DNA from: Undaria pinnatifida
Taxonomy: Eukaryota > Sar > Phaeophyceae > Laminariales > Alariaceae
Assembly: GCA_012845835.1 (NCBI GenBank)
Contig: JABAKD010000002.1
Location: forward strand, 24,966,518 to 25,030,517
DNA length: 64,000 bases
Reading direction: 5' to 3'
In this document: piece by piece, positions 1 through 11,490 of the stretch
Layout of the letters: each line of letters starts with the position of its first letter
Position numbering within the stretch: the stretch's first letter is position 1
The notes under the pieces: generated by a model
Seen by the model: the letters and a program-made list of their open reading frames with translations, nothing else
The model's database searches: none
Told to the model about the DNA's origin: nothing
Made by a program: the position numbers and the translations under genes

Positions 1-1394
1 TCACGTACGTACAACTTTTGCCAATTTCCGTTTCCTGTTTCCCCGCCCACCGTCGTACTGATGGGTCATTGTGATCGCACGCGTTGTACCATATTTCTTA
101 CAGCATACATGACAACATTGATACTACTAGTATCACCTTTGGTTGACGTCCTTCGGCAATGTGCAGCACAAGGATAAAAAGCTAAACAGCATCAATACGC
201 TGCACGTGCGAGCGTTCTATACGCGGCAAGGCCAATTACATCCGTCTGCCTACGGCAGCCAGAAGCGGAGACATAACAGGCCTCCGAGCGGTACGATAAT
301 TGCAACTTTTGTCAAACCTGCTAGGCTGCGCGACCTTCGGGCGATCTACACGCTGCTCATCAAGTTTGGTAGTGTGACACGATGAAGCGGCAAGAATAGA
401 CACTGCAAAAAAGAAAAAAAAACGTGCGTATGTGGAAGTGAGTATGGGCAGCACGTGCAGTATTTAGTCGCCACCCCTCTACGACAACACCGGGAAGTGT
501 TTTGTTTTGTTCGACGCTAGCCTTCACATTGAAGGTCGTGATACAACTCTGTCCATCGTACGATTAACTACATATACTCGCCTGTCGAAAACAATGCTCT
601 TGTGGGGCAAGGGCAGCAGGTGGGTTAAAGACGAAAAATTAAGCCGGCAGTAGGTACATAAGGGAGGTAGAGTTCGTGCATAAGATTTCCTGTTTTATGG
701 GTCCCCGCTTGGTTTTATTCTACTTTCTTGGAGAGTTTATGAGTGAATGACGAGGAGCTCACGCTGCACATTGTCGAAAACAAATTTGTTACCATATAAA
801 TACATCGCGTTCTGGCAGTCAAGTTCTCGGTGCAACGTGCCAGTGCGTACGTGGAAAACACGCCTCCCTCACCTGCGCTTCGATGCCCGCGGGAGGCACC
901 TGCATGCATTCAAGGTAGCCCGACATTGTGTCTGACCTGCGGGCGGACGAGCACACACAACAAGCAACAAAACAGGGTTTCCTTTCACACCCGTATGATA
1001 TTCGTTTCGTTCATGCGCGTGAAGGCATCGAATTATTCCCGTAGCATACCAGATACCATGGTCGTTACTAATAGATAGATAGCACAGATACATAATCTGA
1101 ACATAAGAGAGTGGATGGCGCATGGAGACATGTGATACCGCACCCGGTACGTACGTACGTACGTACTGTAGTATGATGTAAGCCCTGGTTTGTTCGATTT
1201 AATGCCTGAGAAAGGTCGGTAGATACACCTGGCAAAAAAATGTACCATGTTCAGATAATTATCATAGCACAATCAGATGTACGACGAGGACTCTTAATAC
1301 TTTACCTGGTACCCGGTATATCTCTGTTGTTGCAATGGAAGTTGTTGCGTCACCACAAGCATTCTGTTTTTGCTCATCTCATCCACTATCGTCG
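1..1394. other. unassigned DNA, no gene seen
   Basis: Only short overlapping open frames on both strands, none with a recognisable motif. A short TACG repeat sits near 1149-1165. I see no repeat family shared with the rest of the window. Confidence 0.4.
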
Positions 1395-1830
1395 CACTTT
1401 GTCTTTCTCCTTTCCCCTCCCTACTCGTAACTCAGAATCCCGGGCCACTAAGCAGGCTCTTCTACCCCCTCCCCACTACGGTACGCGCCTTCATTAATGT
1501 CGCGAGAAGGCTTCATTCAACCCTCTCTTCCCTCGTCGACTCGCATCGAATTGCAACACGAGTAATGCTTGTCGGAAGCAAACAGAGCATGCCCGATGTA
1601 TACGGCCCGAGGCAGTTCCAACCCTTTCTTCCCTCGTCGACTCGCATCGAATTGCAACGAGTAGCAATGCTTGTCGGAAGCAAATAGAGCATACCCGATG
1701 TATACGGCCCGAGGCAGTTCCAACCCTTTCTTCCCTCGTCGACTCACATCGAATTGCAAACACGAGTAATGTTTGTCGGAAGCAAATAGAGCACACCCGA
1801 TGTATACGGCCCGAGGCAGTTCAGTTAGGT
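1395..1830 (-). repeat. SINE-G 3' part with 3x ~102-bp tandem units
   Basis: Read on the minus strand, this matches the body and tail of the tRNA-like SINE at 34561-34870 and 47853-48190 (tail words CTCCCCACTACG and CTCGTCGACTCGCATCGAAT). The segment with CCCTCGTCGAC is present three times, starting near 1530, 1631 and 1733, so the period is 101-102 bp. The tRNA-like head is missing. The open frames of 100-129 codons here are products of the tandem repeat, not genes. Confidence 0.7.
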
Positions 1831-2819
1831 TCAGTTCCGTCTCCTCTTCTTCGTCTACGATGATTGGCATCACTAATATTACTGGTATACTATACCCGAC
1901 AACCAACGATACCTGGCATAGTCTATACCAGGCAGTTTGATTTTTCGTGTAATAAAATTATTTTTTGGTTTGATTCGTACATGTCGCACACTCGTCTCAG
2001 CCAGCGGTGATTGTACCGACGCGTACTATAATACACCAAGCACCTTCCTCGTATAGACTATGCATGTTTCACGGCAATCGATCGACCGGTAGAAAGTACT
2101 TGGTCGGTTTGTGTTGCACCTGGTACTATTTTTGTGTCTCCGGCGCGCTGTGTAGCATCACCATCTTTCCTCCCCGACCCGGGTAGATTATGGGATACAT
2201 AGCATAGCATTATACCGGGCATTATCACGGCTTACACCACCAGCCCTCCGATGACAAAGAGCCCCCATAAGAAAGCCAGCTTACAAAAAATACCGAGACA
2301 TAAGAAATCATTTGGCTGTTGTACTGAAGTTAGTGTAGGATGCAGCCTTTATCACAAGATATATGGTTAAAAAAAAAAAACTTGGTTTCTTATCGAGAGG
2401 GTCGGTACGTATTGTAGATAAACAAAAGAGGTGTTCTGAAACACCGACTACCTACTAGTTGTTGTCCGCTTCCTTCGCCAGAAAGAGACGGGCGTCGTGC
2501 GTCGCGCGCGCGATGGGTAGGTGCCAGGAGGGTGCGGCGCATCACGAGCGACAAGTACGTGAAAGACCGATGACTACGTTCACCGCAAACACATGAAAGC
2601 TGATGACGACGTGCATATAGCGCGAACGGGCCGCAGGGGTAAACTGAAGAAAAAAAAACATCGGCTTGACATCACCAAACAGAAAAAAGAAAAAAAAAAT
2701 GTATTGCTAGATAACAACAGGTACTACAGCAGTATCGGTATATTGCACCAGGTATAAAATAGCAAGTAGCAAGAAGAAGAGGAGGAACAGCGGGGAGGCG
2801 CCACACCTCCAACGACGAG

Positions 2820-2885
2820 TACGCGCCACGATGCAGCGGAGCATGGTGTGCATATCCAAGCACAATCCGGGGTTCAAATCTCCCC
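2820..2885 (+). repeat. weak tRNA-like SINE head
   Basis: A B-box-like GGGGTTCAAATCTCCCC near 2868-2884 is preceded by a 5-bp hairpin TGTGC/GCACA in the position of an anticodon arm. The T-stem is imperfect and no acceptor stem pairs, so it is not a functional tRNA gene. A decayed tRNA-derived SINE is the likeliest reading. Confidence 0.25.
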
Positions 2886-3643
2886 AATGGTCACGATCCT
2901 TCTTGGTCGTTTTTCTTTGCTTGAAGGGAAAAGTACGGAGGGTGTAAATACATCGTACACACTTGAAAGTCATGGTGTACACACACATCCTAGGGAAAAA
3001 CACTCGCAAGCCCGCTACTTGGGACCAAGCTGACTGCTTGCAGAGGAACTGCAACCCGCGCGATGAATATGAAGCCTGGGCTTTAGAGTCAGGCGGGCCC
3101 CAGATTGTGCTTTCGTTAAGGTGTTTGCTTACCAGTCATGCAGACCCTAGATTCGTGTTCTTGGTAGATGTAAAGGAAGTAAACCATAACCACCGAGCTA
3201 AAACAGACAGCGCCGACTGTTGTTGATAGGCCACCCAGAAGGTTATGGTGTACATCTTACCCGGCAGTACTGGGCACATAAAATATGTACCGAGCGAGGA
3301 GGGAGAGGCGTGCAGCAGTAAAAATAGCATCAACGACACGTCAGGACTTCGTGCTGATATCAACCACCGGCACCCGGCACAAAAGCGATGCTACACGTAC
3401 CTGTTACAGCATACCAGGTAAACTTCTGCGATACTACCGCCAGACGCGTGCTTTCATTTGGGATCAAGCCGGTTTGTTGGCGAGATACAGAGTAGTCCGC
3501 GAGTGAGGAAACCCAGAAAACGCTGCGCGTCTACCGCAGCATGCACCGCCACTAACGACAACAACACCAGTATTACGTATTGAGACAGCAAAACGAAAAA
3601 CCTTTGGCACGAGTATGAGACGCACTCGGAGTCGGCGTGAAGA

Positions 3644-3680
3644 CGAGAGAGAGAGAGAGAGAGAGAGATAGAGAGAGACC
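3644..3680. repeat. GA dinucleotide repeat
   Basis: About 35 bp of (GA)n with one TA interruption. Confidence 0.9.
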
Positions 3681-4154
3681 AACATGCACGTGCTTCCATC
3701 ACACCAGATACGTCGCAAACAATCTTGCACGCGCAATGCGCACAGCTCACACACAAAAAAAAAAAAGTGGTTGGTACAATATTAGCACGTTTTCTTGTTC
3801 GATTGCTCTTTTTTCACTGCATGCCCCCGGGTCGTCACTCTGACAGCACTCCAGACAGCAGGCATGTTTCTCTCTGTGTTCACGACTACCGTGCGTTTCG
3901 TACGGTGCAGGCAGCACTCCAGACAGGGATCGCTGTAGTCAGTAGCCACAAGTTGGTTCGCTGTGGGAACGGCGGGGGGGGCTATGCTGTAGTCGAGCGG
4001 ATACCCTCGGTCAAGTTGTTAGCACATTTATTTCATTTCACGTGTGCGCCTTCTTCGTCTCGTGTGTGTTGAGGCGGGAAAGCGTAGTGTTTCCAGGCCA
4101 ATTCTTAATTCCATTATGGATTTTCGGATCTTCCTATCAATAGGGTTCCAGCGC

Positions 4155-4218
4155 CTTCGTGTGACCACGGACTCTAGATTTTGCACGAGAGATAAACGTG
4201 AGAACAACAACAACAGTA
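4155..4218 (+). repeat. family F retroposon 3' end
   Basis: Shares the segment CCACGGACT...GTGAGAACAACAACAAC with the copies at 24485-24605 and 42645-42780. The element ends in a short (AAC)n tail, which fits a retroposed sequence with a simple-repeat 3' end. Confidence 0.5.
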
Positions 4219-4499
4219 CCTGACACCACCCACGAAAGAAGACTCTTTCGTACACATAACATAACTTCCGCAAAAAAAAGTCGAGACGATGTGTCTTAGC
4301 TTTCTCTAACCATTGCCAAAAAAACAGAAACAAGAAAATGCGAGAACGATTCTACACTATTTCCGAGTAGGTTCGGCCCGAAAAAACGCGGGTGCAGTCC
4401 ACAAAAGGGTTGGTCTAGCTCCAACGTTCTCAAAGTGCTGTCACGTACCGGCACTACTGCAGCGAAGAAAAAAATGGTTATTTGGTCTACAACCCAACC

Positions 4500-4720
4500 C
4501 CTTAGGGGTTTTGAGACCTTCTGAGGGAAAAACTGACGGCGAAAAAAATGGACGATTACGGCATCATCCGCCTCTGCTGGTTGGCGTTGATAAAAAAAAG
4601 TGGTGATCGAACTACAGCAAATGCAAAAAAGACAGTCTCGAATGGGACGGGTGCAGCTATGATCCCTACTCGTATTGCCGCGCGCCCACGCCACGTACTC
4701 GTAGACGCTTGAAAACATCG
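4500..4720 (+). repeat. family M dispersed repeat
   Basis: Words GAGGGAAAAACTGACG, a diverged GATTACAGCA region and GGGACGGGTGCAG recur at 30035-30290, 36955-37020 and 37990-38150. No coding potential is conserved between copies. Confidence 0.5.
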
Positions 4721-5264
4721 CAAATCAGTCATCGCTATTTTTGGTCGATATACTTTAATTAAGTCCCAAAATGACTGAAGACGGAAAAAAAAAAAAAAAA
4801 AACGAAAAGAAAATGTCGAAGATTACAGCGCATCGGCCACACCAAGCAAGCAGCCCGGGCTGCTGGAGCGGGGAGTGTTTCCGAAGCAAAACCCTAGGCG
4901 CCGCACGACAAGCGCGCAGAATGCTGATATTCGTACAACCGCACGCTCTTACTTTTCCTATTAGAGAAGGCTGATACGGCCGCACTCGCCGCTTTTTTTT
5001 TTTGCGCCGCTCTACAGTACCTTCGTCCCGTCCTCGTGAAAACAACACGCACACCCACACCCACACCCTCACAGCAAGCAGTGCAATCTGACCGTCAACC
5101 ACCTCACCGGGATAAGTCCAGGACCCATGCACCCGCGATGGACGCGTGCCCTCCAGGCATCAGGTTTTCTTGCTGGACCATAAATAAAAAGCCCCCCCCC
5201 CGGTGCGAGATGCCCCCCTCGGTGAGTGGTGTGGCCTGGTTGTTGTCGATGGCGTGGTTGGTAT

Positions 5265-5440
5265 AGAGGGGGGGGGGAAGGGGGGGGGGGGGGGGGTTCC
5301 TTTTATTGCCACTAGTAGGAGTTGTACAAGAAGTAGTAGTAGTAGTAAATGTAGGCGTAGCAGTAGTAGAAGTAGAAGTAACGGCAGCAGTAGCAGTAGT
5401 AGCTGCAGAAGTAGTGGTGGTTGTAGTGGTATATTGTAGC
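5265..5440. repeat. G-run followed by GTA microsatellite
   Basis: Two long G-runs (about 5267-5296) are followed from about 5330 by an imperfect (GTA)n tract with GCA and GAA variants. Several open frames cross it because a trinucleotide repeat has no stops in some frames. Confidence 0.9.
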
Positions 5441-6680
5441 AACGGTACGTTGTAGTGTACAAGACAGTATGCAAAATCACAGGCTCTGCCTTTTATGCTA
5501 GACAGCGTAATATGTGCGAAGCACACGGTCAAGCCCTCGATCGGGGCGGGTTGTTGGTGTGCTTTTATCGTTTTAGCGGAAAAAGTGGAGAAAAGGTGGA
5601 AGGCGAAATTCCGTGTAACAATAGTGTCACAGGTAGGGTATCATATCATATGTAAAAATTGCATCTGTTTATCTCTAAAAAGGAAATGTGTTACTACGCT
5701 TTTGCCTTCATGTCGCTGTGCAGTTGCTGGTGATAATTATACCTTCATCCCAGGTATCATATACCTGTACCAGGTACCATCCAGGACGCAATTATAAGGA
5801 CAGCTGGGGTATTAATTAGAATATCCAAACTGCATTTACATTCACGGTCAGAGTGATTTCTGATATGTGTAGCATGTACATGCACGCAGTATGATATGCT
5901 GTGATATAACTGGTGCAAAGTTGAACTTTGGCGAACCTTTGGACTCGGAACGCGAGAACGATATTACTGGTGTTAACTAAAGCTGGTGTTCCGGTGTTAT
6001 CCACGCATACAAAAAGAAACATAATACCAGAACAACACAATACCAGCCGGCGGTGGGCAAACGCGGCAGTCGCCATTCGCCAGGGTTCCAAGTTTTCAGC
6101 CGTTCGCCCGGATAAGAAAACCGCCGCCAAAGGGGAACAGAGGTGGCTATGCGCACGTTCCGTACGTGCTCATCTTCATGCTCCGTATACTACGAGTACA
6201 GTATGCCTTACGTATCGATTGATAACACACCTCCTAGCGTTATTTTCGGAGTATAATTTCTCCCAAACGGGGAGGGCAAACACACACGAGAATGGCGGCC
6301 TCCGGAAGACCTCGTCCAGATCGATGTGTCCAAACAATCCAGGCTACCGTAGGGGGGGTCACTTGTGGGGGGAAACGTTAGCGGTGGCTCCGGGCCACTC
6401 GCTCGCGCCTGTAACCCCCCGATCCCTTTGAGGCGTTAAGCTCACGTGCGGCTAACAATCGCTACGTTAATCCCCATCGGAACAGCAAGCTAGGCTGCGC
6501 CAAAACAATCACACAAAAGATTCTTCTATTTCGTGAGGTACAAGGTCACTCGTGAGAAGAGTGGCTCAAACCTGGAGGTGAACATGCGGGTATGACACTA
6601 CGATACCATAGCCTTGCTCCCATAACTGCATCGATCGGCGTTGTTCACAATCTTCCGATTGTGGAGGAAATCAGCCTGGA
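5441..6680. other. unassigned DNA
   Basis: A 167-codon plus frame (5928-6431) and a 104-codon minus frame (5816-6130) overlap. I recognise no domain in either and see no repeat of them elsewhere. I do not call a gene. Confidence 0.35.
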
Positions 6681-6796
6681 AATTCGTCCTTGGGGGGTGC
6701 GTAATCTCGCGCGATGCACGGTACTGAACATTTATCATAATTCGTCCTTGGGGGGTGCGTAATCTCGCGCGATGCACGGTACTGAACATTTATCAT
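6681..6796. repeat. 58-bp tandem duplication
   Basis: Two nearly perfect copies (6681-6738 and 6739-6796) beginning AATTCGTCCTTGGGG. The near-identity suggests a recent duplication. Confidence 0.9.
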
Positions 6797-7084
6797 CATA
6801 TATCTGCTGCTGCGCGGTTTCACACAGATAACACAAGACCTGTTAACACGAATTCTAAGAAGCAGAAGCTCTACGCGATACAATCAATTAATGGTAAGAA
6901 ATCCGGAGTAGACCAATTGTAAGAAATCCAGGATGAGCCAGCCTTACCGTTTCTTACCATGTGTCCTGTACTGCCCTACTACTCTGTGCAATCCAATCCG
7001 GTAGTACTGTATTTGGGGAGGGGGGGGGGGGGGGGTACTCAGTTTTCTTGCATATGGATGACTGCGCCAATGAGCTATACTTTG

Positions 7085-7250
7085 ACAGCTCGCGCTATCG
7101 CTATAGTGGGAACCGAAGGACACGCCAGCTAGCGATGGATTGCGAAGGAAATTAAATTAAATCGGCACACGACGTGTATGAAAATACGTGGAAGCGTGGT
7201 GAGCTTAAGCTCTATTTTTCCCCATCCTCCGGGAGATTAAAAAAAAACAG
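7085..7250 (+). repeat. family A retroposon copy
   Basis: Runs from CAGCTCGCGCTATCGC to CCCCATCCTCCGGGAG followed by an A-rich stretch. The same unit occurs at 10826-10985, 38160-38245, 58985-59160 (plus) and 40545-40705, 53110-53520, 55640-55860, 60845-61150 (minus). The fixed end and A-rich tail fit a 3' end made by retroposition. No tRNA-like head was found. Confidence 0.65.
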
Positions 7251-7261
7251 AAAAAGTTATA

Positions 7262-7840
7262 CTTTGTTTTCTGGTGTGGCCACTCCAGAGACAGCAATGG
7301 GCATTACTATGTAACTGCCTCGTGAGTGCCTTGCCATATTCACACTACGCGATGCGATCATTCCCCTTGTGCGGAGTTAAGGTTCTCCACCTCGCACAAT
7401 ATGCCGTCTCCGCCGGGACTATCTTCGCCTTTATCTGGACGGTGACGTGGTCGATGTCGTCCAGGATGGCCCGGACTGGGTGCTTGAACCTCCCCCGGAC
7501 TCGGTAGTGCTCGTCCTCGTGGTCGTCGTTCGGGTCGTCCACCATCCTGCTGTCTCTCGAGAACCCGGCCTCGTTCGTGCGCGCGACGTTGCCGTTGAGG
7601 ACAGCCGAAATGCCGCAGAATCTCTCCGTCATCTTCACGAGCTCGGGGTCGTGATCTTATTCGATAACCATCCTAGTGACCGCCAAAAAAAAAAAAAAAC
7701 GGTACCCTGGTTGTCTAGCTCACGCAGTGATTAACAGGTTTTACAGCGTCGTTGCCAACCAACGCCAACCCCAATAAACATGTAATGTTTTACAGCGTCG
7801 GTACCAACCGATACTAACTATTATATATACATATATATTA
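7262..7840 (-). repeat. LINE L2 3' UTR module, interrupted
   Basis: Collinear with 37290-37625 (minus) and, reversed, with 27665-28030 and 57040-57380. It carries the blocks GGTGTGGCCACTCCAGAGAC, CCTTGTGCGGAG and GGTACCCTGGTTGTCTAGCT. At 37 and 56-57 kb the same module follows the L2 C-terminal coding region, so I read it as the L2 3' UTR. This copy lacks the outermost 3' part and is split by an insertion at about 7404-7652. Confidence 0.7.
7404..7652 (-). other. ~249-bp GC-rich insertion in L2 3' UTR
   Basis: In the other copies the word CACAATATG continues directly into CTCGATAACC. Here about 249 GC-rich bases intervene. The minus strand is open throughout (frame 7345-7638) and would encode an acidic/basic peptide containing DDPNDDHEDEHYR. 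The plus strand also has a long frame. I do not recognise the protein and see no clear terminal repeat or target duplication. It may be a captured coding fragment. Confidence 0.5.
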
Positions 7841-7899
7841 CGGGGGGGGTCATCGCAGGTATCATCTTATCATTTTTTCTCTAGCTCCCTCCCTTTTCT

Positions 7900-8136
7900 G
7901 AACTGGGGCCGTCACATAGCAGGTACTCCTCCCCCCACTGCGGTACATGCCTTCATTTTTCGTCTCGAGGAGACTTCAGCATTTTCTCTCCTCGTCGGCT
8001 CGAGTCCAATGATGCAAACGCACGATATCAGGTGATTTCTGCGCGTCAAATGTTGCACAAGAAAACGTTCCGTTGGGGGACTCAAACTCGCGAAATCAAC
8101 CACAGTAGCTACGAGGATTACCACTAGACCACCGGG
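7900..8136 (-). repeat. SINE-G copy, tRNA-like
   Basis: On the minus strand the head reads CCCCGGTGGTCTAGTGGT (A box, near 8119-8135) and then a B box GCGAGTTTGAGTCCC (8076-8091). The body with CTCCTCGTCGGCTCGAG and tail CCCCACTGCGG follow. The A box resembles tRNA-Glu/Asp type sequences. The stems are too poor for a working tRNA. Confidence 0.65.
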
Positions 8137-8245
8137 GACGCCGTACATGAAACTCTGTACACGTACTATATATTACACCCTGGTATAATTCAAGATGTCG
8201 TACCTGGTATACAATACCACAACACCCATAATAACACACATGCAG

Positions 8246-8435
8246 CAGTAGTTTCTCTATAGTGACGGCATGTGCACTTTAGAGGGAAATACCGGCATAA
8301 TAGCGGCAACCGGCACTACTCCGCATATTGTCACTAACGAACGGTTGTTCCCGTCTGTCTGTATCAAGCCAATTCACAGGCACTATCGAGGGCAACCGGC
8401 ACTGCTCAACCGGCACTATAGAGGGACCACTACTG
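8246..8435. mobile_element. MITE-2 copy (mariner-like)
   Basis: 190 bp. The right end reads inward from a TA as CAGTAGTGGTCCCTCTATAG. The left end reads CAGTAGTTTCTCTATAGTG. The inside has repeated CCGGCACTATAG-like words. The left TA is not preserved. A second copy lies at 10291-10462. Ends starting CAGT next to TA fit Tc1/mariner-type MITEs. No transposase is present. Confidence 0.5.
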
Positions 8436-8693
8436 TACTCGTACGTATGTAGTACGGCAACAGCCTTCGGGGAATTGTAGGAGAAGCGCGTGTACGCGAC
8501 CGCATCAGGTTTCACGTGGCATCGCGCATAACGAGTCAATAGTCAGTAACCCCCAGCCTTGCTAGTTGAGTAGTGGTCAATCCGTATCGTATCGTCGAAC
8601 TCACAGCTGACGCGCATTGAGTCAATGCTCGAAGTGTGTTGCTACTACTGCTCTAATCTGATATAGATGGTGTGCCATCAGCTAACCTGAGAT

Positions 8694-8699
8694 CAACGA

Positions 8700-8734
<35 letters not shown>

Positions 8735-8866
8735 ACAGCAACAGCAGCAAGAACAACAAGAACCACAACCACAACCACAAAAAAAACAACAACAACAACA
8801 ACAGCAACAACAACAACAACAGCAACAACAACAACAACAACAACAGCAGCAGCAACAACAAACTGC
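8694..8866. repeat. CAA/CAG trinucleotide tract
   Basis: About 170 bp of CAACAG and CAA units with AAG/ACC interruptions. Confidence 0.9.
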
Positions 8867-9194
8867 TGTGCTTGTGCCGTAGGTTTCGTCCTGTCCCGCC
8901 CGTGAGACCATTACTAGAAAATCTTACTGTATTATGTGTAAAAAGTCTAGCGCTGGCTACCGTATTCCTCTCAGATGGGACGGCACCGTTCAATACAACA
9001 AAACGAGAACGGAAGGGGCCTAAATGAGAAGTGGAAAATAAATCAGAATTGATGAGAAGTGGACTAATCAGAAGGGAAATACGTAATAGGAATGCAATGC
9101 ACTAAAATTTGGGAATACTTTCTTCTGAAACTGCGAACGCGCTGATTCACAATCACCATGCACACATTGTGTGACAGACAGCGTCATCGTGTGC

Positions 9195-9330
9195 TTTATC
9201 TTCACATTAAATCGGTCCTTTCTACGCAAGGACATCACCCATCACCACTAGAACACCCGGTGTCAATCCGGATTCGTTATCCTGGAGATACAAATTATGT
9301 GGCCGCAGACTGTGAAACAGAGAAACCAAA
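9195..9330 (+). repeat. family K copy and L2 coding remnant
   Basis: 9199-9275 begins TTCACATTAAATCGGTCCTT, the start of family K. 9285-9330 resembles the L2 stretch encoding GDRWWPQT (here about CCTGGAGATACAAATTATGTGGC). Both are badly decayed. Confidence 0.4.
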
Positions 9331-9379
9331 AAACAAGTATTCGAAAATGGACAGAGGAAAAGCAAATGAAACGTCAGCG

Positions 9380-9690
9380 TACCGGGTACGAGTAACACAG
9401 CAGGAAGAAAGCAAGACGAAAAAAATGAACCCTCTCTCTAGTGGATGTCCTCTCTTATCATGTGTCGCGTAGGCCCCGGAAGAGTCTGTTGCATTACTAT
9501 CAACACGAAGAAGGAAGGAAAGGGGAGGCAGGCAGAGAGAGAACAAATAACGAACAAAAGGAGAGAAATAAGGTCAAGCCAAAACAAACTGATCGTATTC
9601 GCACCCCAGAGGAGAAGCACGAGCAGCAGAGTTTTCCGGCTCTCTGCTACCTACACGAGCCGGGAAGCTAGCCACACGGTCTCCAATGGA
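9380..9690 (+). repeat. family J copy 1
   Basis: Collinear with 22430-22860, sharing GTACCGGGTACGA, TGTCCTCTCT, the GGCAGGCAGAG block, GGTCAAGC and CTAGCCACACGGTCT. About 310 bp here against about 420 there. Open frames of 76-83 codons are not conserved between the copies. Confidence 0.65.
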
Positions 9691-9893
9691 TCGTAATCGT
9701 TGGAACGTAGTACATGTGACACTCCCATATTTCTACGTTTGTGCTGTGGTGGACACCACTAGTCATTTGACAACGTTGTTCCTGTTGATAGTTACGAATC
9801 TCGTTCATGGTAGATGCTACGGTAATTTGACCACAACAACAACGACCAACTGATCAACGCAAAATCAGGCGAAAAAAGCGCAACAACGACAGG

Positions 9894-10039
9894 GCGTTTG
9901 CGATTTCCAAGTTATGTCTGGGTTGGAAACATACAATAATAGTATTGAAACCGACGAACATCGTAAGCGTTTGCGATTTCCAAGTTATGTTTGGGTTGGA
10001 AACATTCAATAATAGTATTGAAACCGACGAACATCGTAA
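9894..10039. repeat. 73-bp tandem duplication
   Basis: Two copies beginning GCGTTTGCGATTTCCAAG at 9894 and 9967. Pieces of the unit (AGTATTGAAACCG, GTCATAA) recur near 10680, and an inverted relative lies at 11040-11105, so the source is dispersed. Confidence 0.85.
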
Positions 10040-10290
10040 GTCATAACCCAAGGTCAAGACGAAAACCCTTGAGAGAACAAGGTTAGAAAACAAACCAACA
10101 ACAGTGGTAGGAAAACGCATCTCCAACCTAAGTTTTCGCTAATTTTTCGTGGGTTATGTTGGCCTTGGATTGTGACAATCGATGGTGTTGATACTATTAT
10201 TAGATGTTTTCCTACTCAACTCATACCCAAAATGGGTACATCGCAAAAAACTTACTAAGATGCCTCGCTCTTGCTCTTGCTTTTCCAGTA

Positions 10291-10462
10291 CAGCTCTATA
10301 GTGCCGTTATGTGCACTATAGAGGGAAACACCGGCACTATAGCGGCAGCCGGCACTACTCCGCAGCCACTACTCGTTATTCCCACCTGTGCCAAGCGAGT
10401 CCACAGGCACTATAGCGGGCAACCGGCACAACTCAACCGGCATTTTAGAAGGACCCCTGCTG
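10291..10462. mobile_element. MITE-2 copy 2 with TA flanks
   Basis: 172 bp flanked by TA at 10289-10290 and 10463-10464. Left end CAGCTCTATAGTGCCG; right end, inverted, CAGCAGGGGTCCTTC. Its interior is about 85% like the copy at 8246. Non-coding. Confidence 0.55.
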
Positions 10463-10825
10463 TAGTAACGTGCACGACTTGGCTCGGCGTGTCGGAGCAT
10501 GAGTGCTAGAAATGCACACCCGTTTGAGGTACAAACTACTTGGAAATAGAGCCAGTCCATGTACCCGGTACGGTACAGGACGGCTAGCGATGAACATATC
10601 ATATTACTACGGTGTTTTGGAAACACTACCAACTTTGATTGGGTAGCAGTTGGATAGAAAAACATGTTATACTTTTATTAGTATTGAAACCGTCGAAAGT
10701 CATAATCCAAAGGCCAGCCCTACCCACGAAAAAATTAAAATTAGGTTACAAGCATGTTTCACTCCCTATCATTTTTTATTTATTTAACCTGCTGCCGGAG
10801 TAGTAACATGGACCGCTGGTAGGAA

Positions 10826-10985
10826 CAGCTCGCGCTATCGCATTCACGGGAACTGAAGGACACGCCAGCTAACGCTGGGGTGCGAATGCAATTGTGTTAA
10901 ACTGACACGACCTTGTATGAAAATATGTGGAAGTGTGGTGAGCTTAAGCTTTATGTTTCACCATCCGCCGAGAGGATATACAAAA
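10826..10985 (+). repeat. family A retroposon copy
   Basis: From CAGCTCGCGCTATCGC to CCATCCGCCGAGAGGATA, then A-rich. The reading frame shared by other copies (see the finding at 60935) is broken here by a TGA. Confidence 0.65.
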
Positions 10986-11490
10986 GAAAAAAGCTAACCT
11001 AATTTTTGCGTGGGTTGGTTGGCCTCGGGTTGCGATGTTCGTCGGGTTCAATACTATTTTTACATTGTTTCCAGTCGAAACATAATTAGGAACTCGCAAA
11101 CACCCTGCTTGACCCGGGCCGGGTTGTTTATTTGGGAGAGAGTGTGTTCTACACCAACTTCAGTACAACGGAGTCCGGGTATCTCACATTCCTGCAAAAA
11201 CCAGCCCGCCTCTTTATACCCCGATCCTTGATGGATGTCCTATACTGTGTATTAACAGTAAAACAGTTGAGGTTAAGTCCACCAAAAACATTCTGTAGTA
11301 GCCAGGACAAGAGCTATTAACAGATTTTAGCCAGCCGTCTGCTTTTCAGCGAGGGTCGAGAGCCGAGGTTACTTCTTTTGCTTCGGCGCAGCTGCAGTGC
11401 ACTTATCATGGCATGAAAACACGCAGCTGCCGTTCAAGACGTTACTCTTCCACTACAAAGGCGGCAAAGAACGAGAATCACAATCCGAGA

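Larger units (their letters stand above)
1831..4154. other. unassigned DNA, low complexity patches
   Basis: No gene recognised. It contains A-tracts, a GA-repeat at 3644-3680, several TACCWGGTA words, and a weak tRNA-like patch at 2820-2885. Segment 2365-2440 resembles 49915-49990 (words TTTTATCG and GAGGG-GGTAC), so a diverged dispersed repeat may be present. Confidence 0.4.

Noticed and set aside
6018..6118. lacZ-alpha-like cloning vector contamination
   Set aside because: A few residues looked similar on the minus strand, but the order does not match and no vector sequence follows.
5928..6431. A 167-codon gene
   Set aside because: No domain or start context that I can support, and overlapping open frames on the other strand.
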